A stretch of DNA of 64,000 nucleotides, taken from the NCBI GenBank assembly GCA_045536365.1, contig JAZSNL010000018.1:1-64000 (forward strand), given 5' to 3'. The translations under genes and the position numbers were made by a program. The notes under the pieces were generated by a model. That model was not told the DNA's origin. It was given only the letters and a program-made list of their open reading frames with translations, and did not search any database. The DNA comes from JAZSNL01 sp045536365 (lineage in GTDB: Bacteria > Bacillota_I > Bacilli_A > ML615J-28 > CAG-313). This document shows positions 32,766 through 42,971 of this stretch, in pieces (within the stretch, counting starts at the first letter, position 1; each line of letters starts with the position of its first letter).

Positions 32766-34424
32766 ATGGCTACAAAAAAAGAAAAAAAACAAAAACCACT
32801 TGAACAGGTTTTAATGGAGGCTTGTAATAAGCTTCGTTCTAATATGAGTGGAATTAACTATATGTATTTTGTGATGGGACTAGTGTTCTTAAAATTTGCT
32901 CATTTAAAATTTGAAAAGAGAAGAAATGAATTATTAAACTCTGAAGATTCATTTGCAGTAGATATGCCATCATTTTATACAGAAAAAAACGTATTCTATT
33001 TACCAAAGAATGCAAGATGGAATTTAATTGCAGATAACGCTAAAAAGGGAAAGATTACTCTTGAAGTTTTAGAAAATGGTCAGCTAGTTAAGAAAGACTT
33101 TACAATTGGCATGGCTGTCGATAATGCCTTAGAAGAAATTGAAGCAAGTAACTCTTTCTTAAAAGGTGCTTTGCCAATAGGTACTTATGCAAAATCCACT
33201 CTTCCTGCATCAAACTTTGCCTCACTTATTGCTGAAATCGATAAGATTAAAGAAGATGAACAACATCCAATGAAAGACTTAATTGGAAAAACATATCAAT
33301 ATATGTTAAATGCTTTTGCTATTAAAACAGCAGATGAAAAAGGTGAGTTTTACACTCCAGATAACATAGTGGATTTAATAACAACTTTAATATATCCATA
33401 TGAAGGCAAAGTTTATGACCCTTGTTGCGGTTCTGGTGGTATGTTCGTTCAATCATATAAATTTGTTGAAGCACACAGTGGGAATGTTGATTATTTATCA
33501 GTTTATGGTCAAGAATCAAATCCAGATACATGGCGTTTAGCTAAAATGAATCTTGCCATTAGAGGGATTCCTGCTGACTTAGGTAAGAAAGAAGCAGATA
33601 CTTTTAGTGATGATCAACATAAAGATGAAAAATTTGATTTTATAATCGCTAACCCTCCTTTCAATCTTAAAGATTGGCGTGGTGAAACTGAGTTAATTCA
33701 CGATCCAAGATGGGCAGGATTCGGTTTACCACCTGTAAGTAATGCTAACTATGCATGGATTTTACATATGTTATCTAAATTATCATTAAATGGTGTTGCA
33801 GGCTTCTTGCTAGCTAATGGTGCATTAGGTGATACTGATACAAAAGAGATTAGAAAAAATTTAGTTAATCAAAACAAAATTGAAGCAATTATTGTTCTTC
33901 CAAGAGAAATGTTCTATTATACACCAATTTCAGTAACGCTTTGGATAATGAGAAAACACAAAAATTCAGTTAAGGTAAAAAGGGATGGAACAAATGTTAC
34001 TTTACGTGACAGAAATGGTCAAATCTTATTTATGGATTTGCGTAGAATGGGACACAAGTCAGCAGAGGGTTACATCGAATTATCTGAAGTTGAATATAAA
34101 TTAGTTAAAGATACTTTAAGTGCATGGCAATCTCCTCAATGGGACACATTATATAAAGATATACCAGAATTTTGTAAGAGTGTAACTAATGAAATGATTA
34201 AAAATGAAGGAAGAGAAATTGAAATTGATGAAAGTCAAAGCAATTATCCACTTATACCTTCAAAATATATAGAATTTATAGACCATGATTTAGAAATTGA
34301 TTTTAATTTAGAAATGATAAGAATTCAAAGAGAAATGAAGGATTTATTGAAAGAAGAAAGAAAATCTCAACTTAAATTAGAACAAGCATTTGAGGGTATC
34401 GGTTATGGAATTAAAGAAAATTAG
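32766..34424 (+). CDS. hsdM: Type I R-M DNA methyltransferase subunit (system 1)
   Basis: 552 residues. An N-terminal helical HsdM_N domain is followed by the adenine-N6 MTase core: KGEFYTPDNIVDLI, motif I DPCCGSGG (218-225), YGQESNP and catalytic motif IV NPPF (296-299). Length is typical. CAGGAG precedes the ATG. It is the first gene of hsdM-hsdS-hsdR-DUF2971; the hsdS start overlaps its end by 20 bp. With HsdS it methylates the target; with HsdR it completes the restriction complex. All catalytic residues I can check are intact. Confidence 0.95.
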   Translation: MATKKEKKQKPLEQVLMEACNKLRSNMSGINYMYFVMGLVFLKFAHLKFEKRRNELLNSEDSFAVDMPSFYTEKNVFYLPKNARWNLIADNAKKGKITLEVLENGQLVKKDFTIGMAVDNALEEIEASNSFLKGALPIGTYAKSTLPASNFASLIAEIDKIKEDEQHPMKDLIGKTYQYMLNAFAIKTADEKGEFYTPDNIVDLITTLIYPYEGKVYDPCCGSGGMFVQSYKFVEAHSGNVDYLSVYGQESNPDTWRLAKMNLAIRGIPADLGKKEADTFSDDQHKDEKFDFIIANPPFNLKDWRGETELIHDPRWAGFGLPPVSNANYAWILHMLSKLSLNGVAGFLLANGALGDTDTKEIRKNLVNQNKIEAIIVLPREMFYYTPISVTLWIMRKHKNSVKVKRDGTNVTLRDRNGQILFMDLRRMGHKSAEGYIELSEVEYKLVKDTLSAWQSPQWDTLYKDIPEFCKSVTNEMIKNEGREIEIDESQSNYPLIPSKYIEFIDHDLEIDFNLEMIRIQREMKDLLKEERKSQLKLEQAFEGIGYGIKEN

Positions 34425-35523
34425 AATCGGTGATTATGTAGAACTATACTCTAAAAAATGTGATATTCCTAATCTTACGGTGGATGAGGTTTCGGGTATT
34501 AATATTGATAAGGAATTCTTTGAACCATCTAAACAAGTAGGAAAAGATACATCAAAATATAAGGTTGTTCCACCTGGATATTTCGCTTGTAATTTAATGC
34601 ACGTTGGACGTGATGAAGTTTTACCAATAGCAATTAATAAAACCGATAAGAATAAAATTGTTAGCCCTGCATACACAGTATTTAAGATTAAAAATGAAGA
34701 TACAATACTATCGTATTATCTATTTATTCTCTTAAATTCCAAGGAAAAGGATAGATATTTTTGGTTCCATTGTGATTCATCTGTTAGAGACGGTATGGAA
34801 TGGAATTCATTTTGTGATATAGAATTAGAGGTTCCATCTATTGAAATCCAACAAAAATATGTTTCTATTTATGAAGGGTTGTTATCAAATTTAAGAGTTT
34901 ACGAAAAAGGTTTGGCAGATCTAAAATTAGTTTGTGATGGATATATAGAAGATTTAAGGAAAAATCAAAAAGTTGAAACAATTGGAAAGTATATAATTGA
35001 TACAAGTGAGAAAAATAATGATTTAACTAGACCTATAGCAGGCATTTCTAAAGAACAAAAATTAATTCCTTCTGAGTCTAGAACAGCAGGTGTAGATAAG
35101 TCTAAATACTATGTGATGAAACCTGGTGAATTTGCATATAGTCCTATTCATATTAACGAAGGTTCAATAGCATATAATGACACAATAGAGACATTTGTTA
35201 TATCTCCTATTTATAAAACTTTTAAGGTAAATAATGAAGATAAATTATATTCAAAATATTTAATGTTATGGTTTGCTAGGACTGAATTTATTAGATATTG
35301 TTGGTTTAATGCTTTCGGTAGTGCTAGAGATACTTTTGAATGGTCACAATTATGTGACGTAGCAATCCCTATTCCGTCTATTGAAAAGCAAAAAGCAATA
35401 GCCGAAATACTAGATATATTAAACTTTAGGAAAAATAATATTGATATGTTAAAAGAAAAAATAAAAAACATATGTCCAATTTTAATTAGAGGAGCAGTTA
35501 AAGAAGCAGAAGGAGGCAATTAA
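34405..35523 (+). CDS. hsdS: Type I R-M specificity subunit (system 1)
   Basis: 372 residues with two similar halves, each a target-recognition domain plus a helical spacer. The parallels are YKVVPPGYFACNLMHV and YYVMKPGEFAYSPIHI, then MEWNSFCDIELEVPSIE and FEWSQLCDVAIPIPSIE. The internal duplication gives the bipartite recognition site. ATG 34405 is used, with GAGGG 8 bp upstream, inside the hsdM end. hsdR starts right after its stop (35525). The target sequence cannot be read from this. Confidence 0.9.
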   Translation: MELKKIRIGDYVELYSKKCDIPNLTVDEVSGINIDKEFFEPSKQVGKDTSKYKVVPPGYFACNLMHVGRDEVLPIAINKTDKNKIVSPAYTVFKIKNEDTILSYYLFILLNSKEKDRYFWFHCDSSVRDGMEWNSFCDIELEVPSIEIQQKYVSIYEGLLSNLRVYEKGLADLKLVCDGYIEDLRKNQKVETIGKYIIDTSEKNNDLTRPIAGISKEQKLIPSESRTAGVDKSKYYVMKPGEFAYSPIHINEGSIAYNDTIETFVISPIYKTFKVNNEDKLYSKYLMLWFARTEFIRYCWFNAFGSARDTFEWSQLCDVAIPIPSIEKQKAIAEILDILNFRKNNIDMLKEKIKNICPILIRGAVKEAEGGN

Positions 35524-35524
35524 T

Positions 35525-38500
35525 ATGGCTGATTATAAATACACTGAATCGCATTTTGAAAATGCCGTATTAGAGTTATTTGAAAAGCAAGATTATGAGT
35601 ATGAGTGCGGATATGATATTCATAGACAAACAACTGATATTTTATTAATTGCCGATTTCAAAGAATATTTATTAAAAAGATATTTTGATTTAAATTTAGA
35701 AGATGATGAAATTGATGCAATAGTTCATAACCTTTTATATGCGAGAGGACATACTCTATATGCAACGATGAAAGCTACTTTAGCTGAATTAAGAAATGGT
35801 TATACTTTAGATAGAAGCAAATATGGAAAGAAAACTGAATTTATAGAATATATTGATTTTAGTAATCCAGAAAATAACTTCTTCAAAGTCGTAAATCAAT
35901 ATGAAGTGAAAGATGAACAATTAAGAAGACCTGATATTATTGTTTTCATCAATGGTATTCCAGTTTCAGTGATCGAGTTAAAAAACTTAAGCGAAGCAGA
36001 TGTTAAGCTTCATGATGCTTATGAACAATTACATGTTAGATACGCTCGTGATATTCCTAGCTTAATGCGTTTCTCTTTTATATCAGTTATCAGTGATGGT
36101 GTTAATACAAAGGCAGGCTCATTATTTGCAGGATATAAACATTTCTTCCCATGGAAGTCTACTGATGGTAAAACATATAGCAATGATGGTATTGATTCTT
36201 TAATAAGTTTAGTTAATGGCTTATTTAACAAAGAAACAATTGTTAGAATTATTCAACATTATGTTTATTTCCCTGATGTTTCAAATAAAGATGTAATGAT
36301 TCTACCTAAATATTCACAATATTATGGAGCAGAATTATTATATGAAAACATCAAAAAACATATGAAACCTGAAGGTGATGGGAAAGGTGGTACATACTTT
36401 GGTGCTACTGGATGTGGCAAATCTTATACTATGTTATTCTTGTCACGTAGATTATCAACATCAATTGATTTAAATACACCAACTATCATATTGCTAACTG
36501 ATAGAACAGACCTTGATGATCAATTATCAGAAATATTTGAAAACTCAAAAGGTTACTTAGTAGATGAAAAGACATTAAGAATTACATCAAGAGAAAAATT
36601 ACTAGAACATCTTAGTGGTATTGCTAGCGGTGGTGTTTTCTTGATGACAGTACAAAAGTTTGATGAAAATGTGAAATTATTAAGTGATAGAACTAACATC
36701 ATTTGTATTTCAGATGAAGCTCACAGAACACAAGTAAATCTTGATGCAACTCTAGTTGTTAAAGATAACGAAATGAAAAAGCATTATGGTTTTGCTAGTT
36801 ATTTAAGAAAGTCATTTCCAAATGCAACATATGTCGGTTTTACTGGAACACCTATTGATGCAACAATATCAGTATTTGGCGAAGTAGTAGCATCATATAA
36901 AATGAAACAAGCTGTAGATGATGGTTCTACTGTAGGTATTGATTTACTTCCTGGACCTTCAGCAGTTAGACTAGATGAAACAAAACTAGCTATAGTTGAT
37001 AGATATTACGCTGATAGATTATCTGAGGGGACTAATGAACATCAAGTTAATCAATCAATAAAAGATATGGCTAAAATTAGAACTATTATTGACAATGATT
37101 CTAGATTAAAATTAGTAGTTGAACACTTTATTAATCATTATGAAGCTCGTGTTCGTGAAGGTTCTACAGTTAAAGGAAAAGCAATGTTTGTTTGCTATGA
37201 TAGAAAAATAGCATACAAAGTTTATAAGATGATTGTTGGTGATGGAACACCAGAAAATCCAGGATTAAGACCAGAATGGAATATTGCTAGAAAAACACAA
37301 GAAGATGAATCAACTTTAGCATATGAACAATTACATGCTTTAAAACCTGTCGAAATGATAAAGTTTATTGCTACTCGTGGAGAAAATGATGAACCTGAAT
37401 TATATAACCTATTAGGTACTTCTGATTATAGATCTGAAATGGCAGGTTTATTTAAAAATGAAAATTCAAATTTAAAGATAGCAATTGTAGTAGATATGTG
37501 GTTAACAGGATTTGACTGTGAATCATTAGATACAATGTACCTAGATAAGCCACTCGAAAAGCACAGTTTAATACAAACTATCTCTCGTGTTAATAGAGTT
37601 TTCAAAGGCAAAGAAAAAGGATTAATAGTTGACTATATTGGTATTGAAGCTTCACTAGCAAAAGCAATGCAATTATATAGTGGTGATATTAATCCAGTAA
37701 GTGAAATAGATGCATCGTATATTATCTTTAAAGACCAACTAGAATTAATAGATGAATTGATGCATGGTTTCGATATGTCTAAATTTGAAAATGGTACTGA
37801 CTTAGAAAGATTACTATGTTTAAATCGTGGTATTGAATTCGTACAAATGCGTAAAGATAGAGAAGATAGATTTATGGGCTTATGCTTAAGAATGAAAAAA
37901 GCATTTGACCTTTGTGTAGGTGATGTAAGAATCACTGAAGACGAAATGTTTAGACTTCATTTTTATTGTGCTATTAGAAGTGCAATAATGAAAATTGGTC
38001 GCGAAGAAACACCAGATGCAGAACGTATGAATCAAGAAGTAAAATTGTTAGTAGATGCATGTATTTCTGCATTAAGTGATCAAGAAGAAGGAGACGTTAC
38101 TAAAGCTGATATCTTCAGTGAGGAATATATTAAAAAGATTCAAGGAATTCCATACAAAAATACTAAATTTAAGATGCTTTTAGAATTACTAAGAAAAGCA
38201 ATTAAACAATATGGAATGACAAATAAACTTAAAGCAGAAGAATTCTCAAAAAGAATGAAAATAGTGGTAGATAAATATAACAATAGAGATGCTTTGATTT
38301 TAGTTTCAAATGATGATGTAATCAATGAATTCATAGATTCATTATCAGAAGAAGTAAGAAAGATTTTAGAAGATTTGAAGAAAGACTCAGAAGAATTTGA
38401 AAAAATGGGCATCTCTTTTGAAGAAAAAGCATTCTATGATATCTTAAAAGCAATAAGAGATAAATATGAATTTGAATATCCTGAAGATAAATTAATTGCA

Positions 38501-38698
38501 TTAGCTAAGAAAATAAAAGAAATAGTTGATGATAAAGCGAAATATGTAGACTGGTCATCAAAGAGTAATATTAAAGCAAGTTTACAATCTGATATTATTA
38601 GATTATTAAATCGTAATGGCTATCCTCCAGTAACATTTGAAGATGTGTATAATAAAGTTTTGTCACAAGTAGAGAATTTTAAAAAGTATAATAATTAG
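35525..38698 (+). CDS. hsdR: Type I restriction endonuclease subunit (system 1)
   Basis: 1057 residues. The N-terminal nuclease has RRPDII (Asp137) and VIELK (Glu151, Lys153), a complete PD-(D/E)XK site. The two-domain SF2 motor has Walker A GATGCGKS (293-300), ILLTDRTDLDDQ, the DEAH box (SDEAHRTQ), GFTGTPI and a late DMWLTGFD and QTISRVNR. The C-terminal about 300 residues are the helical HsdM-binding domain. The gene starts 1 bp after hsdS and ends 2 bp before a DUF2971 gene. Everything looks intact, so this is likely an active translocating restriction enzyme. Confidence 0.95.
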   Translation: MADYKYTESHFENAVLELFEKQDYEYECGYDIHRQTTDILLIADFKEYLLKRYFDLNLEDDEIDAIVHNLLYARGHTLYATMKATLAELRNGYTLDRSKYGKKTEFIEYIDFSNPENNFFKVVNQYEVKDEQLRRPDIIVFINGIPVSVIELKNLSEADVKLHDAYEQLHVRYARDIPSLMRFSFISVISDGVNTKAGSLFAGYKHFFPWKSTDGKTYSNDGIDSLISLVNGLFNKETIVRIIQHYVYFPDVSNKDVMILPKYSQYYGAELLYENIKKHMKPEGDGKGGTYFGATGCGKSYTMLFLSRRLSTSIDLNTPTIILLTDRTDLDDQLSEIFENSKGYLVDEKTLRITSREKLLEHLSGIASGGVFLMTVQKFDENVKLLSDRTNIICISDEAHRTQVNLDATLVVKDNEMKKHYGFASYLRKSFPNATYVGFTGTPIDATISVFGEVVASYKMKQAVDDGSTVGIDLLPGPSAVRLDETKLAIVDRYYADRLSEGTNEHQVNQSIKDMAKIRTIIDNDSRLKLVVEHFINHYEARVREGSTVKGKAMFVCYDRKIAYKVYKMIVGDGTPENPGLRPEWNIARKTQEDESTLAYEQLHALKPVEMIKFIATRGENDEPELYNLLGTSDYRSEMAGLFKNENSNLKIAIVVDMWLTGFDCESLDTMYLDKPLEKHSLIQTISRVNRVFKGKEKGLIVDYIGIEASLAKAMQLYSGDINPVSEIDASYIIFKDQLELIDELMHGFDMSKFENGTDLERLLCLNRGIEFVQMRKDREDRFMGLCLRMKKAFDLCVGDVRITEDEMFRLHFYCAIRSAIMKIGREETPDAERMNQEVKLLVDACISALSDQEEGDVTKADIFSEEYIKKIQGIPYKNTKFKMLLELLRKAIKQYGMTNKLKAEEFSKRMKIVVDKYNNRDALILVSNDDVINEFIDSLSEEVRKILEDLKKDSEEFEKMGISFEEKAFYDILKAIRDKYEFEYPEDKLIALAKKIKEIVDDKAKYVDWSSKSNIKASLQSDIIRLLNRNGYPPVTFEDVYNKVLSQVENFKKYNN

Positions 38699-38700
38699 TT

Positions 38701-39657
38701 ATGAAAAAAGAAAAAATATATAAATATACATCATATGAGGATGCGTTAAAAATAATAGGAAATAATTCTATTGTAGTTAATAATCCGTTAAATTATAATG
38801 ATCCTTTCGATTGTATTATTGATTTTGATGCGAAAGATGAAAAAAAGACCATTGATTTATTAATAGAAGTTATTTTTACAAAAGAAGTGTTTAAATTATT
38901 AACTAACAGGTCTATTAAATTTAAATGGCCTCTGAAACCTATAATTTGGTTTGATAGGATAATGTATAAATTTATGATATGGGGTACCAAAAAGCAAAGA
39001 TTTTATTATTCGAATCCTATATTTAAAATGATGTCTAAGTTAATAATAGCATTAGTAAGTAAAAATAATGAAGGTGTTAAAGAATCTATTGAGATAGCTA
39101 AAACTAAGTTTATTGAAGAAGCATTACCACAAATTAAAAGTATTAGAAATAGTGCATTGGTAAGTTGTTTTAGTAAAAAAAGTAACTCGATACTAATGTG
39201 GGGACATTATGGAGATAAACATACTGGAGTTTGTATAGGATTTGAAAGACCAGATAATGATTTTTATGATTTGATATACTCAAAGAAAAGAACAAAATTT
39301 CCGTTATATGATTTAGCTTGCATTATTTCATCTTACATTTTAACAGATGAAAATCCTGATATTAATGATAAAAATATAATCAAAAAAGGATTACAGTCAT
39401 TCTTGACAAAGTCCATTGATTGGGCATATGAAAAAGAAGTTCGATGTTTGTTCTCAATGAAGAGTAGTGATCAATTCACATCAATAGGAGAGGGGAAATA
39501 TCTATATATTATGCCTACATCGATTACAGAAATATATCTTGGATGTAAAATTGATAAAGATAATAAAGAAAAAATAATTCAACTTGCTAAAGAAAAGAAT
39601 ATTAAAGTTTATCAGTTTTTAGCCTCAAGTGATAAATACGAATTAATAGTTGGATAA
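38701..39657 (+). CDS. DUF2971 protein (abortive-infection-associated)
   Basis: 318 residues with the DUF2971 pattern: YKYTSYEDALKII, NNPLNYNDPFDC near the start, and ALVSCFSKKSNSILMWGHYGDKHTGVCIGF in the middle, here read as separate segments FSKKSNSILMWGHYG and HTGVCIGFE; then WAYEKEVRC and a C-terminal ITEIYLG. It starts 2 bp after the hsdR stop without a strong Shine-Dalgarno, so it is translationally coupled and the fourth gene of the type I operon. DUF2971 proteins are often found in defence settings; the biochemical role is unknown. It may be a backup suicide effector. Confidence 0.8.
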   Translation: MKKEKIYKYTSYEDALKIIGNNSIVVNNPLNYNDPFDCIIDFDAKDEKKTIDLLIEVIFTKEVFKLLTNRSIKFKWPLKPIIWFDRIMYKFMIWGTKKQRFYYSNPIFKMMSKLIIALVSKNNEGVKESIEIAKTKFIEEALPQIKSIRNSALVSCFSKKSNSILMWGHYGDKHTGVCIGFERPDNDFYDLIYSKKRTKFPLYDLACIISSYILTDENPDINDKNIIKKGLQSFLTKSIDWAYEKEVRCLFSMKSSDQFTSIGEGKYLYIMPTSITEIYLGCKIDKDNKEKIIQLAKEKNIKVYQFLASSDKYELIVG

Positions 39658-39668
39658 TTATGTATATT

Positions 39669-39693
39669 GGTAGTCTACATGACTACCTTTTTA
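39669..39693 (+). terminator. Terminator of type I R-M operon 1
   Basis: GGTAGTC (39669-39675), loop TACAT, GACTACC (39681-39687), TTTTT. Confidence 0.85.
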
Positions 39694-39718
39694 TAATATA
39701 AAGAAAGAAAATATAAAT

Positions 39719-41068
39719 ATGCTAACACATAAAGATATAGAAAAGATAAGAAAGATGTATTATGAACAACATTATACAGTAACTGAAATAACTAGAATAT
39801 TAAAGATATCTAGAAATACTTGTTATAAATATTTAAAGTTTGTTAATTTTAACGTTTATATTAAAGAAAATAAAAGAACACATTATTTAGATCAATATAA
39901 AGAAGTATTATTAACTTTAATAAAAAAAGATAGTTTACACCATCATAAACAAAGATATACAGGTACACGTGCTTATGAATATTTAGTAGAAAATTATCCT
40001 GATTTTAAATATGCTAAAACTTCAACAATTAAATACTTTGCTAAGCTAAAAAAAGAATTTTATTATGAACATAATGGATTCTTACACTAGATCATAAAGC
40101 AGGAGAAGCACAAGTAGATTTAGTTGAATGTTCTTTTATTGAAAAAGGAGAAAAAGTATATGGTAAATATTTAGTTATGACATTTACTCATTCTAATGCT
40201 TCTTATATATAATTGTTAAAGAACAAAAATGCTGAAAGTATTGTGTTAGCTACAAGACATATATTTGAATATTTAAATGGTGTTCACATACTATATGGTT
40301 TGATAATGATAGTGCACTTGTTAAAATAGAAAATTTGAAACATGGTAGAATCAGAAGAATAATTGGAGATATATTCAATAGATTTAAACTTCATTATGAT
40401 TTTAATGCATTATTTTTAAATGTTAATAGAGGTTATGAGAAGGGAACTGTTGAACAAGGTGTAAGATACATGAGAAGAAACTTACTTGTACCACTACCTT
40501 CATTTGATGATTGTGATAAATATAATTTAGAATTATTAGATAAAAGTAAACAACTAATGAAAAGAGAACACTATGTATTAAAAAAACTAATAATAGATTT
40601 ACACTTTGAAGATATAACTGAATTAAATCCGTTACCACCAACACCATTTGAAGAATCATCAGTATCATCTAGAAAACTAGATAATTATGGTAGACTAACT
40701 ACAGATAATAGACATTACTATTATGTATCACCATCACTAGCATATGAAAAAGTTCAAGTAAAATATTTACCTGAACAATTAGAAATATATTATGAAGATG
40801 GAAGATATATCATGACTGTACTTAGAATGAATACAAAACTTGGAGCAAGATATATTAAATGGAGTCTATATATAGAATACTTGCTGATAAACAAGCAGTT
40901 ATGTATAATTTTTCATTCTTAGATTTATTTGAAGATAACAATGAAATAATAGAAAAGATAACAAAACTTGATTCTGTTAAGTTAAGAAAGTTTTTGTTGA
41001 AGTTTGCAGATATGATTGATAAAGAAGGATTAAAGAAAGCAATTAATGGCGTAATTGAAAATATATAA
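39719..41068 (+). pseudogene. IS21-family istA transposase fossil
   Basis: Pieces in more than one frame form one IstA-like protein: an N-terminal helix-turn-helix (VTEITRILKISRNTCYKYL), a mid part with GEAQVDLVE and YGKYLVMTF (start of the integrase core), a break with stops near 40212 and 40327, then YEKGTVEQGVRYMRRNLLVP (core end), NRHYYYVSP, and a final shifted ILADKQAVM segment to 41068. At least three frameshifts/stops. No istB follows, so it is immobile. It separates type I system 1 from the protease gene. Confidence 0.8.
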
Positions 41069-41114
41069 TTATAATAATTTATTACAAATAATATAACTAT
41101 AATAATGTAATTTA

Positions 41115-41143
41115 TTGTAAAATTTATAGAATAGTGGTATAAT
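41115..41143 (+). promoter_or_regulatory. Promoter of the SDH-protease gene
   Basis: TTGTAA (-35, 41115-41120), 17-bp spacer, TATAAT (-10, 41138-41143). Confidence 0.72.
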
Positions 41144-41168
41144 ATAGCTAGAGAGGAAATAATAACGT

Positions 41169-42263
41169 ATGTCATATCAAGATAGAAAGAAAATATATTC
41201 AGAAATAGAAAAAGAAAGAAAAAATCCGTTAATTGTTTATGTCACTTCTATACGCCCAAACTTTTCTGCGAAAATGGCTGAAGATGCTATACCGTTTATT
41301 ATTAATCAAATCAATTTGATTGATTCTAAGGTAACTGAAGTTGATTTTATGATAATAAGCAATGGAGGAGACCCAATTACAGCATTAAGGATAAACTCTA
41401 TTTTAAGAGAAAGATTTAAAAAGATTAATGTGTTAATTCCATATGTCGCATATAGTGCTGCAACAATTTTTTCTTTGGGAGCTGACTCTATTATTATGGG
41501 AAAATATTCAAATTTGGGTCCTGTTGATCCGCAAATTACTGCACAAAAGAAAGATAGTAACGGTGGAACAAGCAATCTTCAATTTGGTAGTGAAGATTTA
41601 AGGTATTTTATAAAATTTGTGAAAGAAGATATTGGGGTTAGAAAAGAAAAAAACAAGTTAAAAGCATGTGAAAATTTAATTACTGATGTAGGTGGTAACA
41701 CAATAGGTTTTGCTAAAAGAAGTCAACAATTATCATTGTACTTAAGTGAAAAATTGATGTCTGAACATGGATATAATAGATTTAAAATTAAAAAAATTTC
41801 TAAGAGATTAAATTCTTCATATCATCATGGATATGCAGTTAGTAGAGCTGAAGCGATTGACATGGGATTAAAAGTTGAAAGGCCTTCAAATAAAATTGAA
41901 AGTTTAATGTGGGAATTATGGAAAGATTTTGAAAAAGAAATGAAATGTGATATTGCATTTGATCCAATGTCTGAAATAATGAATAATCCTTTGGTTGCCC
42001 AAAAACTAAGCAATGTTCCAGTTGTTAATATTCCAGCTAATCTGCCACCGCAAGGACAACAAGCAGTTTTGCAATCAATTATATCTAAAGTCCAATTTGC
42101 TACCCAATCAACAATTCAAGTTCCAGTATTATTAGGCTGTATTGAATCTATTAATTTAGGGTATAATATTAGTACAGTATTGCATATTTTAGCTTGGAGA
42201 AATTTTGATATGCAAATAGGAATAAATTTAACAACTTCATCATCGGGGTGGAATAAAATATAG
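41169..42263 (+). CDS. SDH/ClpP-fold serine protease-like protein
   Basis: 364 residues. The ClpP/crotonase-fold core reads MIISNGGDPITALRI (SNGG 64-67), then IPYVAYSAATIFSLGAD with candidate nucleophile Ser96, and GKYSNLGPVDPQI (Asp120). It matches the SDH_sah (serine dehydrogenase proteinase) family, cytoplasmic and without the membrane helices of SppA. Members can form rings and often lie in defence islands. The C-terminal about 100 residues are an added domain. GAGAGG upstream. A 59-residue gene follows 12 bp later, likely a partner. Substrate unknown. Confidence 0.8.
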   Translation: MSYQDRKKIYSEIEKERKNPLIVYVTSIRPNFSAKMAEDAIPFIINQINLIDSKVTEVDFMIISNGGDPITALRINSILRERFKKINVLIPYVAYSAATIFSLGADSIIMGKYSNLGPVDPQITAQKKDSNGGTSNLQFGSEDLRYFIKFVKEDIGVRKEKNKLKACENLITDVGGNTIGFAKRSQQLSLYLSEKLMSEHGYNRFKIKKISKRLNSSYHHGYAVSRAEAIDMGLKVERPSNKIESLMWELWKDFEKEMKCDIAFDPMSEIMNNPLVAQKLSNVPVVNIPANLPPQGQQAVLQSIISKVQFATQSTIQVPVLLGCIESINLGYNISTVLHILAWRNFDMQIGINLTTSSSGWNKI

Positions 42264-42275
42264 TGAGGTGATATT

Positions 42276-42455
42276 ATGAATAGTACAACATCTATTTCTT
42301 ATAATAATAGTCCATATACGATTCAATCTACTAGTGCAAATGGAGTTTCAATTTCATTTCAGGTGAATCAAAACATGGTGAATACAAATACTAATGTTAA
42401 AATTAATAATCATAAGAAATCTACTAAAACAAATGTTCCAAATAATAAGAAATAA
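42276..42455 (+). CDS. Small Asn/Ser/Thr-rich protein, partner of the SDH protease
   Basis: 59 residues, with a GAGGTGAT site 3-4 bp upstream and only 12 bp after the protease gene. The sequence is Asn/Ser/Thr-rich and probably disordered, ending in a basic Lys tail (NVPNNKK). It has no recognised family. A terminator follows, so the two genes form one transcript. It may be a regulator, substrate or adaptor of the protease; this is inference from neighbourhood only. Confidence 0.6.
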   Translation: MNSTTSISYNNSPYTIQSTSANGVSISFQVNQNMVNTNTNVKINNHKKSTKTNVPNNKK

Positions 42456-42465
42456 TAATTGAAAT

Positions 42466-42503
42466 AAATGCTCAAATCTTTTATAGGGTTTGAGCATTTT
42501 TAA
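42466..42503 (+). terminator. Terminator of the SDH-protease operon
   Basis: AAATGCTCAAA (42466-42476) pairs with TTTGAGCATTT (42489-42499), then T-rich. Confidence 0.85.
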
Positions 42504-42596
42504 TTATATGAATTGAAAATTTTTGACCTTATGAATTAGACAAAATTGATTTTTATTTTTGAACAAATTTGACTCTATGTTCATAAGTTCACCAAA

Positions 42597-42627
42597 ACCT
42601 TCTAGAATAACTTAGAAGGTATTTTTT
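42597..42627 (+). terminator. Extra terminator-like hairpin
   Basis: ACCTTCTA (42597-42604) pairs with TAGAAGGT (42613-42620), then ATTTTTT. No gene directly precedes it; probably left from a lost gene. Confidence 0.65.
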
Positions 42628-42971
42628 ATTATAAAATAGTAAATAATCTTTTTATAATGCTTAAATATGTGTATAAATGCAGTAATTATACAATTTACAT
42701 TAATAATAGATATATGGAGGGGGATATCAAATCTCCAAATTTTTTGAACTCGAAGAACGGGGTGCCAGCTCAGCAGACGCAATAATCAAATAATCAAAAA
42801 TCAGTTTGAGTTTAATTAATTATATTCAATATAATTGATCTTAAGCTCTATGTAAAATTGACTTTTATTTTTTAACACGATGAATGGAACCTGAATCTTA
42901 TTTATACAATAATCAAACATTCTAAAATCTGGGTCCTGAATTTTGAAATGTTATTAACTATAACTTCGAAT
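42628..42971. other. Gene-free debris with a repeat shared with 18.77 kb
   Basis: No ORF. It contains the 24-nt segment at 42782-42805 matching 18770-18793 with one difference, preceded by a GC-richer patch (GGGGTGCCAGCTCAGCAG near 42759) that also resembles the patch near 18880. Likely remains of one type of mobile or intergenic element. Confidence 0.35.

Noticed and set aside
39719..41068. Several separate small genes in this stretch
   Set aside because: The pieces line up as one IstA-like protein with frameshifts, so it is one pseudogene.
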